Shown: piece by piece, positions 38,155 to 49,759 of the stretch
Layout of the letters: each line of letters starts with the position of its first letter
How positions within the stretch are numbered: the first letter of the stretch is position 1
Assembly (NCBI GenBank): GCA_009792885.1
Contig: WMCF01000006.1
Location: forward strand, 1,859,746 to 1,923,745
Direction: 5' to 3'
Source: Eremophila alpestris peregrina
Taxonomy: Eukaryota; Chordata; Aves; Passeriformes; Alaudidae
DNA length: 64,000 nucleotides
Program-made: the position numbers and the translations under genes
The notes under the pieces: model-generated
Database searches by the model: none
What the model was told of the DNA's origin: nothing
Seen by the model: the letters and a program-made list of their open reading frames with translations, nothing else

Positions 38155-38208
38155 CATTGTGGCATATGATTAAGGCTGTATGAACAGGCTTAATCATATG
38201 CCACATTG
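38155..38208. repeat. near-perfect hairpin, 17-base stem plus inner stem
   Basis: TGTGGCATATGATTAAG (38158-38174) is exactly complementary to CTTAATCATATGCCACA (38189-38205). Inside, past a single G/G mismatch, CTGT and ACAG pair around the 4-base loop ATGA. Outside, past a T/T mismatch, two more pairs form. The fold thus runs almost unbroken over about 48-54 bases. It follows the T/G tract by about 45 bases. It could be a recent local inverted duplication, a remnant of a small inverted-repeat element, or a transcribed hairpin. It is shorter than a typical pre-miRNA. Confidence 0.75.
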
Positions 38209-38214
38209 AGGAAA

Positions 38215-39025
38215 GAGTTATTCTGCCTACATCTCATATTGTGACATGAATGTCCTGTATACACATTCTATGACATGAACAGGAAGTTTTAGTATTATCA
38301 GCCAAAATTGAATCTATGGCCTTTTGGCTGGAAGAAAAACTCCAGTAACTCAGTCCTTATGAGGATAAAAATTACTGGATTAAAAATAATAGGGTTTGTT
38401 TGATTTGATTGAATAATTATTTTTTATGCCAGTACATTACTGCTTGCACAGACATTTCACCTATGCTCTTCTTTATTTCGTTTGATTATAATTCTTTCCC
38501 CATAGACAAACCTGTCTATGAGGAAAATATGTTTGACTGAATAGTAGTGAATATTTAGATAAGGTACCAATGGCTGGAGGGTAATTACAATATTTAGCAA
38601 TCATATGTACAATGCTCCATGCCCCAGTGGGATTTCTGCAGAGAATGTGCTTACATTGTGTAGGAACAATCAAGGGCAGAAAAAAGCCACAAATATTCCC
38701 ATCAGGCAGTTTAGTGTTGAAGACTCTTTCACAGGTTAGGATTAAAATAATAGATACAAATGTAGTAAGAACTTTGGGAGCAACCTGAGACAGCTGTTTC
38801 CTGAGGAAGATAAGTCTTTCTGTGCAATTAGTGTAACAAGTTACTTCTGCTCAACTAGTTCCATATTGTTTCCTCTCCCCAGAACTTCCAGAAGGAGAAA
38901 AATAAAGGCATTATAAAGGCTTTCCAGCCAGAGTTAATTTAAATCCATAATAGTAATCCCTCTTATTCCAAGTTCCACTATGGTTACTTCACCCTCAGAA
39001 GAACACAATAAAGCATTAAGCAACA
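38215..39025. other. unique DNA, no gene seen
   Basis: No exon, RNA gene or named repeat was recognised. Confidence 0.6.
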
Positions 39026-39028
39026 CAT

Positions 39029-39121
39029 AAAAAAAAAAAACAAAAAAAACCACCCAAAACCCAAACAAACAAAGACAACAACAACAACAACAAAAAAAAA
39101 CAAAAAAAAACAAAAAAAAAA
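39029..39121 (-). repeat. A/C-rich low-complexity tract
   Basis: Runs of A broken by C, CC and CAA units, including a CAA triplet repeat at about 39077-39093 and three A9-A10C-like blocks. It is the complement-strand equivalent of the T/G tracts elsewhere in the window. Confidence 0.9.
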
Positions 39122-39124
39122 CTT

Positions 39125-40975
39125 GTATCTGGGCATTGTAGTGAGAAACATCATCAAGAAAATAGCAGAAATATTTTACCTACCTGACTTAGAGTTACAA
39201 ATATCACTTGAAAAGGGCTTGTTGGACCCTATTATTGCCATCATTAAATGCATATATATGAATAAAGAAATAAATTGCTTATTGCTTGTATGCTGATGAT
39301 TAGCACAGACTTCATGTAAAATACAATTGCTAAACAGAAAACAAGTTCTGCAGAGGGCATTGGGTTGATGATCTCATTACAACTAATGACCTTGAACACC
39401 ATTCAGGCTCTGTTTAAGACTAAAAACCTGTCAGAAACTGCTCTGGTTCTTATTTAATGAATTCTCAATATTCTTACGTGCCATAGGAGAAGCGACAAGA
39501 ATAAGTATCTCAATTCTGTAAACAGTCTTCATTAATTTCAGAATCTCTTATGGATACTGGGTTTAGAAAGCTCAGTCAAGATATTTGAAATAGCATTATG
39601 AAATGGAATATTTAATTTTATGTTGACACAAAATTCCCTTTAAAGGCATGGGGATTATTTACAGTCCAATAATTATCCCAGCATATTTGTATGAATACGG
39701 TGTGGTTAATGATGAATAATTTTCCTTGTTTACTTGAAACTTCTTTTGTTTTCTACCATCTATTTGTTCTTTTTCAAATTTTCCTTTCTGCAGTTTGAAC
39801 TAAAAGTTTTGCTCAAGAGTGTCCTTAATCTGGCTCCCAAACACACCCCAAAATGCTGGCTTGAATTCCATAGTAGCTGCAATTTATGTTAGCTTGAAAA
39901 ATCTCAGAAGTTGGGCTGAATCTTTAGTGCTGCAGTGAAAGGCAGAAGTAGAAATTACAATTCCTGGGGTGCCAAACCTAATCATTTTGTTCTGCTCATT
40001 CAGCCAAGTTCTACTCATGCAACCTGACTGCAGAGTGGATCTGGCCAAGCAGCCACCTAGATGTGGCCCAGGGGATGAGTTAACCCATGTCCCTGAAACA
40101 GAACAGCAAAACTTGCAGGTTAGAAGTAGAAGAAGAGGAGATCTGTCAGAATTCCTACCCTGTTGAAATTGCTCCCAAGGAAAAACTAGAGAAAGCAAGA
40201 GAAAGGATGGGACATGGTAAGAGTGTCCTAAGGCATGCAGCAGTATGGGATCTGGAATTGGAGGCAGGAACATAAAGAAATAAAGGAAATGTGATGTGAA
40301 AATAGGGGATGTGAAATTAAAACTGTAGGAGTAGGATAAAAGAATAAAGAACACTAGAATGTGAAGAATGAATACAGTTACGGGAAGAAGGACTTAATGG
40401 AGTTGTACACTTCATCCTCCCCTCTATAGTGTTTGACTCCAGGTTGTCCACAATTACTTTAGTTGTATTAAAGTTTAGATATACCATGCATGAAGAGGAC
40501 AGTCAACATCAATCTTTGCAGGGTTAAACCTCATAATGTGTGATGCCAGATGACCAGGCATGCCTATTTGCAAAGCCAATTTGATATAGAGAACATGTGC
40601 TTGTATGGATCCAGTTTGGGTTTTGGTTTTGCTGATGCTTGATGGCACTGATATACTCACATGATTGAATATATTCTTATATACTATAATATTTGTCTTC
40701 CATTTATAGACCTATTTGTATCAAGATTCTCTGCCTAAGTGATGGTATATTTTCTCAAATTTGACACTATTTGAAAAAGCTAGCAATGATGGTTGGAGAA
40801 GGTTGGTCTTCTTTTGGTATTGAAGAATGCTTAGACCAGGTTGACTCATTAATCCTGAAGTTAAACTTTCTGAGGATGTGAAGAACAATGTCTCCTGAAA
40901 GAATCTGACGCTGGAGAGTACAAACCAGACAAAGTTTCTGATAAAGGAACTAAGAAGCAATAGTACTTCTAAATG
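39125..40975. other. unique DNA, frames rejected
   Basis: The 156-codon minus-strand frame at 39884-40354 lies opposite a purine-rich plus strand (about 40120-40375), which depletes stop codons on the other strand. The product is Ser/Leu/Phe-rich with no domain. I see no gene. Confidence 0.6.
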
Positions 40976-41023
40976 ATCTAAAGGCTGCTGAGCTGACAGA
41001 GCCGGCAGTCAATCATTTTATAT

Positions 41024-41030
41024 TATAAAA
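41024..41030 (+). promoter_or_regulatory. possible TATA box
   Basis: TATAAAA preceded by a less AT-rich, CpG-containing stretch and followed by about 145 bases of mixed composition ending in a strong splice donor. TATA-like words are common in AT-rich DNA; the surrounding arrangement is the reason for listing it. An unrecognised LTR promoter is the main alternative. Confidence 0.2.
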
Positions 41031-41054
41031 ACCCAGTCCCACTTTTTAAATGCT

Positions 41055-41177
41055 GGGAACTGCTAACACACTTCCTCCAGAAGTGTGTGGGGAGTGTCCT
41101 CACATGAGTGAGAGACACCAGTCACAGTTAATCCTCAAGGCTTAGAGAAAGAGACTTGCCCACAGACGTTGCTATGG
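41055..41177 (+). other. possible first exon with strong splice donor
   Basis: About 25-30 bases downstream of the TATA-like box starts a segment that ends in ATGG followed by GTGAGTAACG, close to the ideal vertebrate donor. A matching acceptor, TTTCCTCTCCCTAATCCTGC plus AG, lies at 41368-41393 and would define a 216-base intron. Splicing joins the ATG at 41174 to a frame that ends after only 13 codons, so a conventional coding gene is not supported; a noncoding RNA or a 5' UTR exon remains possible. No homology was recognised. Confidence 0.2.
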
Positions 41178-41394
41178 GTGAGTAACGTCAATCTCTACTT
41201 AATAATTACTAAGCTGGCTTTGAAGTTACTGATATCATAAATAGTGCACCGTATTAGTAGTTATAACTATCTGTACTGTGTAGTAATTCCAATGAAAGTA
41301 TTTTAGTCTATTATCATTGCCGTCATCAATTTAAAAAAAGTACTCCATTTGATTCATATGAATATGCTTTGTTTCCTCTCCCTAATCCTGCAGG

Positions 41395-44300
41395 ACAAAG
41401 TCATATAAATGGTTCATCTACACCTATATAATCCTCTAGACATAAACTGCTGACCAAGCCTGGTACTAGGATTGGATTCAGCTGCTCCTATACTCCTCTC
41501 TGAAAAGCACATTAGAAATGTGAACCTTTCTGAACATTGTGACTCAGCAGAAGTGTCTCCCTGATTTGCCTTGTCTGAAGATTCCATTTTGCCAGTGACA
41601 CTATCTCAGACTTCCTTTGCCGACATAATCCAGACCATACCTGTCATACCCCACGCTATTTATCTTCTAAGTATCCACCATGGAGAAGAACAGCTATCAA
41701 TAATTCTAAAATCCTAAATGCTACAACTTCCATTATTTGTAAATAAGGTTTCTCCAAATGGAAGAAATGATTATTAAAAATAAACATTTTGTCAATTCAT
41801 GCAGGTCAAGAACCCTGTACAGAACCCACCAATAAACATCTCCCTGTGCTGCTTTCATACTGTTAACATGGATACAACACAAAGGCCAAAGTTCTCTTGC
41901 TTACCCTTGACAGTAAGCCTTTTTAAACTGATCTGGTTGAGCCTCGGCCTTAGGCTTCAGCTGTATGAGTTTCACCTCTAAGCAGGACATATCAACCACC
42001 TAGGCACTAGTGTGAATAAGCAGAAAACTGAAGCTTTGTATTGTTCAAAGCAAATGATTGGTTTCACATTTTCTCTGAAATTTTGGTAAAGATAGTGAGA
42101 ACTGACACAGATAAGTATCATACAGTGATGCTAGTTTACATTCAGTGAACTTCATGAAACAGCCTCAATTTAGAATTCTCTTCTGTGTGATTTTTAAGTC
42201 TTTTACTGATGCATGCAGCTTCTTATTTGACTAACACTGTACAATATTGGAAAGGGGAAAATTCACTATTCGGTTTTGTTGCAGACTGTAGAAACTCATG
42301 TTAGTATGCATTTTTTGTCAGTGATGTCCACTCACTTTGATTTTCTCTATTGCTTGCTTGTCTCTTTAAACAGACAAAGAAGCAGATGAAAATGAAACAC
42401 CAAAACCCATATGAACTCTCTGTCTGCTTACAGTTCCTGACTCTATTAAATAGAGTTTGCATCTGATAGAAGTCAACCTGAGGTCTGGCATCACTTCCCT
42501 GGACTCTTTTTATATTAGATTACTGGGCAAAAAAGAGCTGCTGTTGAGACCAATGTTTTGGTCTGCTGTCTGCTAGCTGGCTCTCTTAGCCACTTAGCTA
42601 GTGAGTCAAGTTTCCAGCTGTTTGTCCTCCTTTTGTCCTCCAGGCTCATTCTGTTGTCTCTCATGCAGAGGTTCAGACTGAAGAAAAGATGAATCAGGTG
42701 CTTAAGCCTAGGAGTAGTAAACTTCCAGAAGCTATTTTACCTTTCAGGCTAAGAAAACCCCTGAAGTCTCAACTCTCTTTGCAGTTCAAAGATTTTCTCA
42801 GTGGATTTTAAGTGAAAAGTCCATGCCTCCATCTATTCTGGTCTTAATAAACAAAAATTATGACAATGCAGCATCAGATAGTGAATTTAATTAGTCCAGT
42901 AGGAGATAGGCATATAAAAAATATCAAAGACCTTTATTTCAAGGGTTTATGAAAATCACTGCAAAAAACAAGCAAAAGGTTGAGATATTTGTGAATGAGC
43001 TTTGCAGGAAATATGTACAGAGTAACTAACTTGACTGATTCTTGGTTCTCTACAGCAGCAGCAGAACTATAAGTAAGCAAGCAAACGTTATAGCAGAAAT
43101 AGATGAGCTACGGAATAGCTCAGATAGTTGCATAAACCTCCTGTGGACTTCTAGTCTTTTGGAATAGGAAAAATTGGGAAAAAAATCTTAAATATATAAA
43201 TATCACATTTTGCTTCCAATTTCTTCCTGTAAGTCTCAACCTTAACCTATATGTCTGTATGAAAAACTCAGTCCTTGTGAAATCTGATTAGTTTTGGTTA
43301 GGAAAGTATATTCCTGGAATAAATTTATAGCTACATGACTGTGTTTGGGCTGCTTTCACCACCACTGTGGTTATCAGGCATTAAAGGGAATTGTATATCT
43401 GTGTCATAAATGTCCCAGGCCATCTAAGCTGACATTGGTCCTCAAGGTTTTATGAATCAATTTGGACTAAGGTACACCTAATTTGGTTCCTAATTTGATT
43501 ATCTAAGACTTAATAGATAAAATACTTTGTGCAATTTCTTCAAGTGGATTAGAGAGAAGAGTAAAAAAAAATGTTTTTTTATCTTTTATCAAGATGATTC
43601 TGCACTCTTCTCAGAGGCATTAATGATTACTGTAGACGTATGAATCCTGCCTATTTTTAAGGTCAAAAGTCAGAAAATAGTGTTGGCCAACTTTTGGATA
43701 GTCTATTGCTTCTGGGAGTTCACTTTCAACAAATAATACAATCTGCCATGGTCAGCTAGAGCAGCATTTTGGAACAGAAATTTTAAGTTCCCTTTATTGA
43801 ATCAGAAATTACAAGCAGACCAAGAAGGGACTTTCAGCTTCTGATTGACTCATGGCCAGGTTCTCTCCATAGACTTTTGTTTCATATATTTTAGACAAAT
43901 ATTTTGGAGCCTTTGACTGTGTGGACACCAGTAAAATCCTCTGGCACAACCTCAGTAGCTCCAGCCATATGCCATACTTTTTAGAATCTCATTCTAAAAT
44001 GCCATGAGGAGCTCTACAACAGGAATTTCAGTTGAAAAAACGTTGAGGTCTGTCTGCACATTACCATTGAATAATGGTGACACAACTAGAGTGCAAAGTT
44101 CCTGAAGAAATAAAGAGATCAACAGAGTGACACAATAATGAAAAAGGTGCATAAACAAATATCCCCATTGGACTCATCTAGATTCCTAGAATTCTTTCTT
44201 ATTTCTTTCTCATTAAGACCTTAGTATGCATCTGCCCTCTGGTCTTCTCTAGGGTTAGGCCATTTCTCTCCTCATTCTGAGTTTTCACTGTAGCCTTTTC

Positions 44301-45470
44301 TTCTTCCTGCACATCTCACTTTGCAACAGAGAAGTCCCTCAAGCAACTTTTGAATTTCCAAATATTTTTGGGAAGGAGTTGGGTTTCATTTGATACTGGA
44401 AGCAGGCTGCCTTCCTTTCCACAGATACACTTTTCTTAATAGAACAAAATAAAGCACACTAACACACATAAAACAGTGAATAAATAAATCTCTCAATGTA
44501 AATTACTACAGTGATTGGCCTTCCCTGGTCATTGTTAATTCTCCCCACACAAAAGACAAACAAGGTGCTGGCAGTAAGGGGAGTCTCCTTTTTTTTTACC
44601 TTAGGAAGACCCTGACAAACTTTGTTACTTGTCAAGGCTCAGCTGTTAATCTCAAAAAGGGGATCTTTGTCCCAGCAAATCCATAACTTCCCAAGCATGC
44701 TAGAGGATGTGGGCTTTTAAGGAAGTTTTCTACTCTGCAGACATTTTTGTAAAAAGGCATTTTGGGATAAGTATCATCAGTGTTCTTCCCTCCCTCTTCT
44801 TTGTCTCTAGAACCTCTCTGCCAAAACCTGAAACATACAAATCATGATTTTTTGCCACTATTGATAAAACTGTGATGATTTTCTTAACTTTCAAAAATTA
44901 CAAAATTTAGGAATAAATATTCTTCTCTTGGGATTTCTGTGCCTTTATCCATTTGCAGTACAAGCTTATTTAACTGTATCTCTTTGACAGAATTACTTAA
45001 TGCCAGAGCCATTATTATTTCCTTCCCTTTAAGCTGATGCACAGATTCAGTTAAAAATCAATTGTGTGCCACATCTGCAAACATACCCTCAGTCTTATTT
45101 CCGCTCATTTTATTTTCCACTCTTTGCTTGGATAGTTAAACTTCCATTAATACCACTCAGGGCACTTCAATGTTTTTTTTTCAAATGTTCCATCATTTCA
45201 CAGTCCAACTGCCATCTGTGGCAAGATGACCTCCTACATAACATTCATAGAGCTATTTAACCTACAAAGTTATAACCTCAGTCTATAATGGCCCTTCACT
45301 CTTAATTTCATAAATAAATTTTGATAGCTGTCTCAAGTGCATTTCCAAATGCTTTTCTTGGATCATTTTAAGAAAGCTAAAGCCCTGATAGAATTACATC
45401 TGTCCAGACATGTCAAGGGCAACAAGAATAGCTTCTGTAGTTCTGTCAGTGATAAAAGGAAGGTTAGGGA
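41395..45470. other. unique DNA, no gene seen
   Basis: No reading frame of interest, RNA gene or recognised repeat. A second acceptor-like site lies near 41802, followed by a 60-codon frame I do not support. Confidence 0.6.
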
Positions 45471-45477
45471 AAAGTCT

Positions 45478-45612
45478 TTAAGGCCAGGCTGGGTGAGAGT
45501 TTGAGTAAGCTTTCTAGTGGAAGGTATCCATGCCCACAGCAGGGCTTGTAACTAGGTGATCTTCAAGGTCTTTTCCAAACCAAACCATTCTATGACTCTA
45601 TAAGTCTATGCA
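45478..45612 (+). mobile_element. CR1 LINE 3' end, plus orientation
   Basis: It runs from AAGGCCAGGCTGGGTG through TCTAGTGGAAGGTATCCATG, GGTGATCTTCAAGGTC and CAAACCATTCTATGA, the classic avian CR1 3' terminus. It finishes with diverged copies of the octamer-like tail (ATTCTATG, ACTCTATA, AGTCTATG). Strong 5' truncation is usual for the family. Divergence from the familiar consensus words suggests an old insertion. Confidence 0.92.
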
Positions 45613-45693
45613 GTAAAAATATTACTTCATTCTACATATACTTGTCTAGGTATCTCCTAAAACCAGCATGGTTACAACAAAGGATTGCTCGAA

Positions 45694-46072
45694 TGTGTTT
45701 TGGGTTCGGATGGCAGGGTTTTGGTAGTGGCAGCCTCCATTTCCTATACTCCTGTGCCACTGTAGGGGAGGATGTAGAGAAACTGGAAGTGTGGCTGAGC
45801 CTGGGAAGAAGGGAGGGGTGAGGGCAGGTGTTTTTAAGATTTGGGGTTTTTTCTTCTCATTCCTCTCCTCTGATTTAATTGGTAATAAATTAAACTAGTT
45901 TGTCCAAGGCAAGTCTTTTTGCCAATCAAGGTAATTGGTGAGTGACATCTCCCTCTCCCAGTCTCAGCCCATGAGCTTTTCACTATATATTGTCTCCCCT
46001 GCTGAGCTGAGGAGTTGGGGATAGAGCAGCTTTGGTGAGCACCTGGCATCCAACTGGGGACAACCCACCACA
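45694..46072 (+). mobile_element. solo ERV LTR, internally shortened, plus
   Basis: It starts TGTGTTTTGGG and ends CAACCCACCACA, giving TG...CA termini. The first 60 bases or so match the start of the same LTR type as 31265-31640. It then jumps directly to the later part (GGGGAGGATGTAGAGAAACT, GGAAGAAGGGAGGGGTGAGG), so several hundred bases of the usual LTR are missing. AATAAA lies at 45884-45889, and the U5-like end GCACCTGGCATCCAACTGGG precedes the terminus. No flanking target-site duplication was found. Confidence 0.8.
45884..45889 (+). terminator. poly(A) signal of the solo LTR
   Basis: AATAAA in the normal R-region position of the LTR, after GGGGTGAGGGCAGGTGTTTT and a T/C-rich stretch. 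Confidence 0.55.
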
Positions 46073-46074
46073 AA

Positions 46075-47335
46075 GTGCTGCATCAGTTTTAATTTGGTTT
46101 CCTTGCTGTTTCAGCTTCAACATGTACAAAATAAGAAGGTAGGAAAAATGGAGAAGCTCATGTTTGGTGTGCCTTTTGACTTGTCTTCTGATTACCTAAT
46201 TTTCTTTTGAGAAGAAAGAAACAACCATTGTATTAGAACTCTCTTATATAAAGTGGCCACTGGTTAATTTATCAGCAAGTATATATGCCAATATTTCTAA
46301 TTAACACTGCTTTTCCTAGTTTTACAGTATCAGTCATTTTGTATATAAAAGAAACTGTTTTTGGCTTTATTTGCCAAAAAATTCAATATTGAGTCATAAT
46401 GTAATTAATCCTGCACAGTGATATCTACCTATCTTCCTTTGAACAGATCAGGAACACACCAGTTTCTTAAATGTCTTCAATCAATGTGCTATTTTATTTA
46501 AATCAAAAGAGACTTTTCCCCTGAAATCGCATTCTTTGTTATTTTTATCGCCGCAGATATGATTTGAAATTTTTTTCTGAAATTTTAAAATAAATCAGCA
46601 AGCAAGCAAGCACTGTGATTTTTCTTAGTGTTACATATGTTCAGTTTTCACTTGGCAAATATAGATATCTTCCAGTTCCTCTAGGAAACAGAAAAGAAAC
46701 AGTTTAGAGCAGCAGTTGAAGCAAACATCACCTACAATTGTTTCTGTGAATCACCTAACAAGCATATGAAAAGGTCTATTAATTCAACATGCAAAGAAGT
46801 TTTTTTGCCTAGGTATGGCTGGCTTCTCTCTGTCTCATTCACATTTTTAACTTTATGAAACTCAGTCAGTTCCAGGGACAGTTATTCCTCAGTTATTGTG
46901 ATCTGAGTTAGAAGAATCCTGTGTAACCTCTGCAAATAATTTCTGTCAGACACATTTTCAGTAATAGCCACTTTCTCCTTGTTATTATGTAAAGCAAATA
47001 TTCCTTTAGAAATCACAGAATTCTAGATACAGATACAGACATCAGTGGCAATTGGGAAGCCATATTGGGAAATATGTATTTGGGAAATAGCATTGCAAAA
47101 AGCCACATAAGCTGTATTATTTTAAAAATGTATTTATTTTTTTTAGTCCTCTATCCATAAAAATTTTCATTCTTCTCTTCTGAGGTCCAGAATAACCAGA
47201 ATACAAGATAATGAATTTTTCTGAAGAAAGGATATCTGTTGAATGCATCTTTAAAAAATGCTCTTTATTTCAATAATTTTGCACTGGTATTTTTTATGTA
47301 GCAAAATTTTGAATCTGGAAGAAATGGCAAGCAAA
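46075..47335. other. unique DNA, no gene seen
   Basis: No exon, RNA gene or named repeat. A TTGGGAAATA word occurs twice at about 47066-47090. Confidence 0.6.
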
Positions 47336-47340
47336 GTTTC

Positions 47341-47378
47341 TGGGTTTGTTTTGGTTTTTGTTTGTTTGTTTTTTTTGT
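47341..47378 (+). repeat. short T/G-rich tract
   Basis: GGGTTTG, GGTTTTTG and TTTG units ending in a T run; same class as the other T/G tracts. Confidence 0.8.
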
Positions 47379-47972
47379 AATAGCTTTTGATCATTATAGG
47401 CTGTGAGTTTTCCCAGTAGTCCAGAAAAAAAGTCGATTAACATCTATTGCCTATTAGAGGCAAGAATAAAATTTAGAAGAACATCCTGTCTTTATTTCTT
47501 CATATTTGCATGGCTCAGTGACTGATAGGAGGAACCACAGGTCTGACTGTGCCTATTAGAGAAGGTGCCAACTTCTTTAAATGAAAGGAGAACCTCAAAG
47601 TTACCTGGTATTTCTACTTGAGATTTTCTACATGGCACTGAAATACATGGTTAAAGAAAGAGAGAGTGGCCTTCTGATGCAATTAATTGCAAAACAGACA
47701 CTCCAGTACTTTACATAAACCAGTTATTTTGTGACATCTTACTTGTGTGTTGTGCCTGTATGAAATACAAAATTTCTGTGTCACTCTCTGATGCCATAGA
47801 GCATGTCATGAGCTCCATGACACCACACACACTCCTTGCTGCTAGTGGTGGTGGCACTTCTGAAATAAAGTGGATGGATAACGTCACAAGGATTTCTTAC
47901 TAAAGCTCGAGTCCTTGCCAGGCTTTGCAGTAGCCTGGGGACACCAGTGATGGATGCAGTTTAGAACATGTC

Positions 47973-48001
47973 ACTGCTTTCATACTAAATATGAAAGCAG
48001 T
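47973..48001. repeat. perfect 12-base inverted repeat, 5-base loop
   Basis: ACTGCTTTCATA (47973-47984) and TATGAAAGCAGT (47990-48001) are exact complements around CTAAA. It is too short for a pre-miRNA. It may be a chance palindrome or a small element remnant. Confidence 0.65.
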
Positions 48002-48004
48002 ATT

Positions 48005-49710
48005 CAACAAGATTGTCTTGGGGGGAGTTCAAAGATAACTATGCTCACTGAATACTCTGCGCTCATTAAAGTCACAAACTGGGCTTTGACACAGATTATG
48101 TACCAAATTTGACAATTGTACAATTTACATTTAAAATTTTGGGATTTACACAAGCACCTCCCATCCAACTTTTGGAATGTCTAAAATGAACACTAGAAAA
48201 GGCACTGGCTTAAAAATGTATGACATAATAATTTTAGAATAAGCATAGTTACTAAAATGAGATTTATTAACTGGATAACAAGTATATATGTTATATTTTG
48301 AGAATAGGCAGGATCGTTATACACTGGTTTATCAGCTAAGTCACGAATTATCTAAACCTTTTCCATTTTTTAGAAGTTTGTTATTCTTTCTTTATTAATA
48401 TTTGAACAGAAACAGCTGAACCTGGCAATGCCAAAACTGAGTTCAGTTCGCAGTGTGCACCTAGGTGGAAAGTACACAATGCCTGAGCACAAGAGATTCC
48501 CTTCCTTTCTCATACTCTGTCACACACTGTAGTATCTTTATTTGTTCTTTGCACGTATCAGGTTGCTGCTGTACCTCTGAAAATACCCCCATGTCAATAA
48601 ATTCAAACAGAGATCTGAGTTGGAATCAGAAATTTCTTTAATACAGTTCAATGAATTTCATTACTTCAAAAGACTGTTGCTAGCTTGTATTAGTGTTGCT
48701 TCATTCTGGTTAAAACAGGGTTCACACTCTAACTATAGCTACAAAAATAAAAGCAACAACCATTCTGTGTGATTCGACTCAGGAACAGTTCCTAGGTCTA
48801 AGTGGTGTGGATTAAAACAAAAAATAAACATCCTGCATCAGAGGCACCTTTTTGTCAAAAATATTTAACTTTCTGAAGAAATCTTTAAGTATAGACCTGT
48901 TATCTCGACTGCAAGATATCTTTTATACTTAACCTTGATCATTAAGGCTGGCAGATTTCACTGCTGGGAGCCATGGGATGGCTTTTTTTCCAGTATAAGT
49001 TGGGCAGAAGATGTTAAATCATGTCAAGTCAATATTTGTGACAACTACAGATATTTTATCTCAAAGATTCAAGTTTAAAATTTAAAGGCTCATTTTAGTC
49101 AAGACTTTATGGCAAAAAAAGACTAAAGGGCAAAAAGAAGGTAACCTTCATATGACATATCTTTTCTGTAATACTGTGAAATAAGTAGATTTTACTTTTG
49201 TAAAACAACAAAAAAAAATGGGGTCATGACACTAGTTTCTTTTATGTAGCTACTCAGCAGATTAAAATTGTTTTAAAAATGTATGCATTTGTTTTAATGC
49301 TCTCATGTTGTCAAAAACTTTCTAAGCTCTTAAAAATTACTGCCAAGTTAGTTCTGTCTTGTCTGAAATATGAATTGCTCTTACAATCCAGCACTGCCTG
49401 TGTTGTTAGTTTATGAAATTGTTACTTAAATTTTTTACTCTGTGATAAACTGATAAACAAAATTTGTTTTTCTGTAATATAAGATTTAAATTAAAAAAAA
49501 CAGCAGTAAAGAAAAACAAACAGAAAGGCCACAAAATTATCAACCACAAAACCCAGAAGCTTTGCAGTTGCAACTATTTTAATTTTCTCAAGTTTCCTGT
49601 TGGTAGTACGTCATTAATAATGATTTGTGGCTCTGGTGGTTAATAACACATAACAGATATTGCTCCCTCTTACTTAAAATCAATGTTGAGTTTGCATTAT
49701 AAGCAAAGTA
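48005..49710. other. unique DNA, no gene seen
   Basis: AT-rich with no reading frame of note and no recognised repeat. Confidence 0.6.
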
Positions 49711-49714
49711 TTTG

Positions 49715-49754
49715 TTGGGCCCATGCTGTATAACTTGGGCCCAGACTGAATAAC
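49715..49754 (+). repeat. 20-base tandem duplication
   Basis: Two adjacent 20-base units, each starting TTGGGCCCA and ending ATAAC, agree at 17 of 20 positions. GGGCCC words are unusual in this AT-rich setting. The block might be the start of an unrecognised LTR (a TGTTGGGCCC start lies at 49713), but I cannot confirm it. Confidence 0.6.
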
Positions 49755-49759
49755 AACAC

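Noticed and set aside
37843..38206. Frames rich in Phe, Gly and Val, or in Lys, Gln and Thr
   Set aside because: Translations of the T/G low-complexity tract and its complement.
39884..40354. 156-codon minus-strand frame, the longest in the window
   Set aside because: It lies opposite a purine-rich plus strand that depletes stops on the minus strand. The product is Ser/Leu/Phe-rich with no domain, and there is no sign of a gene around it.
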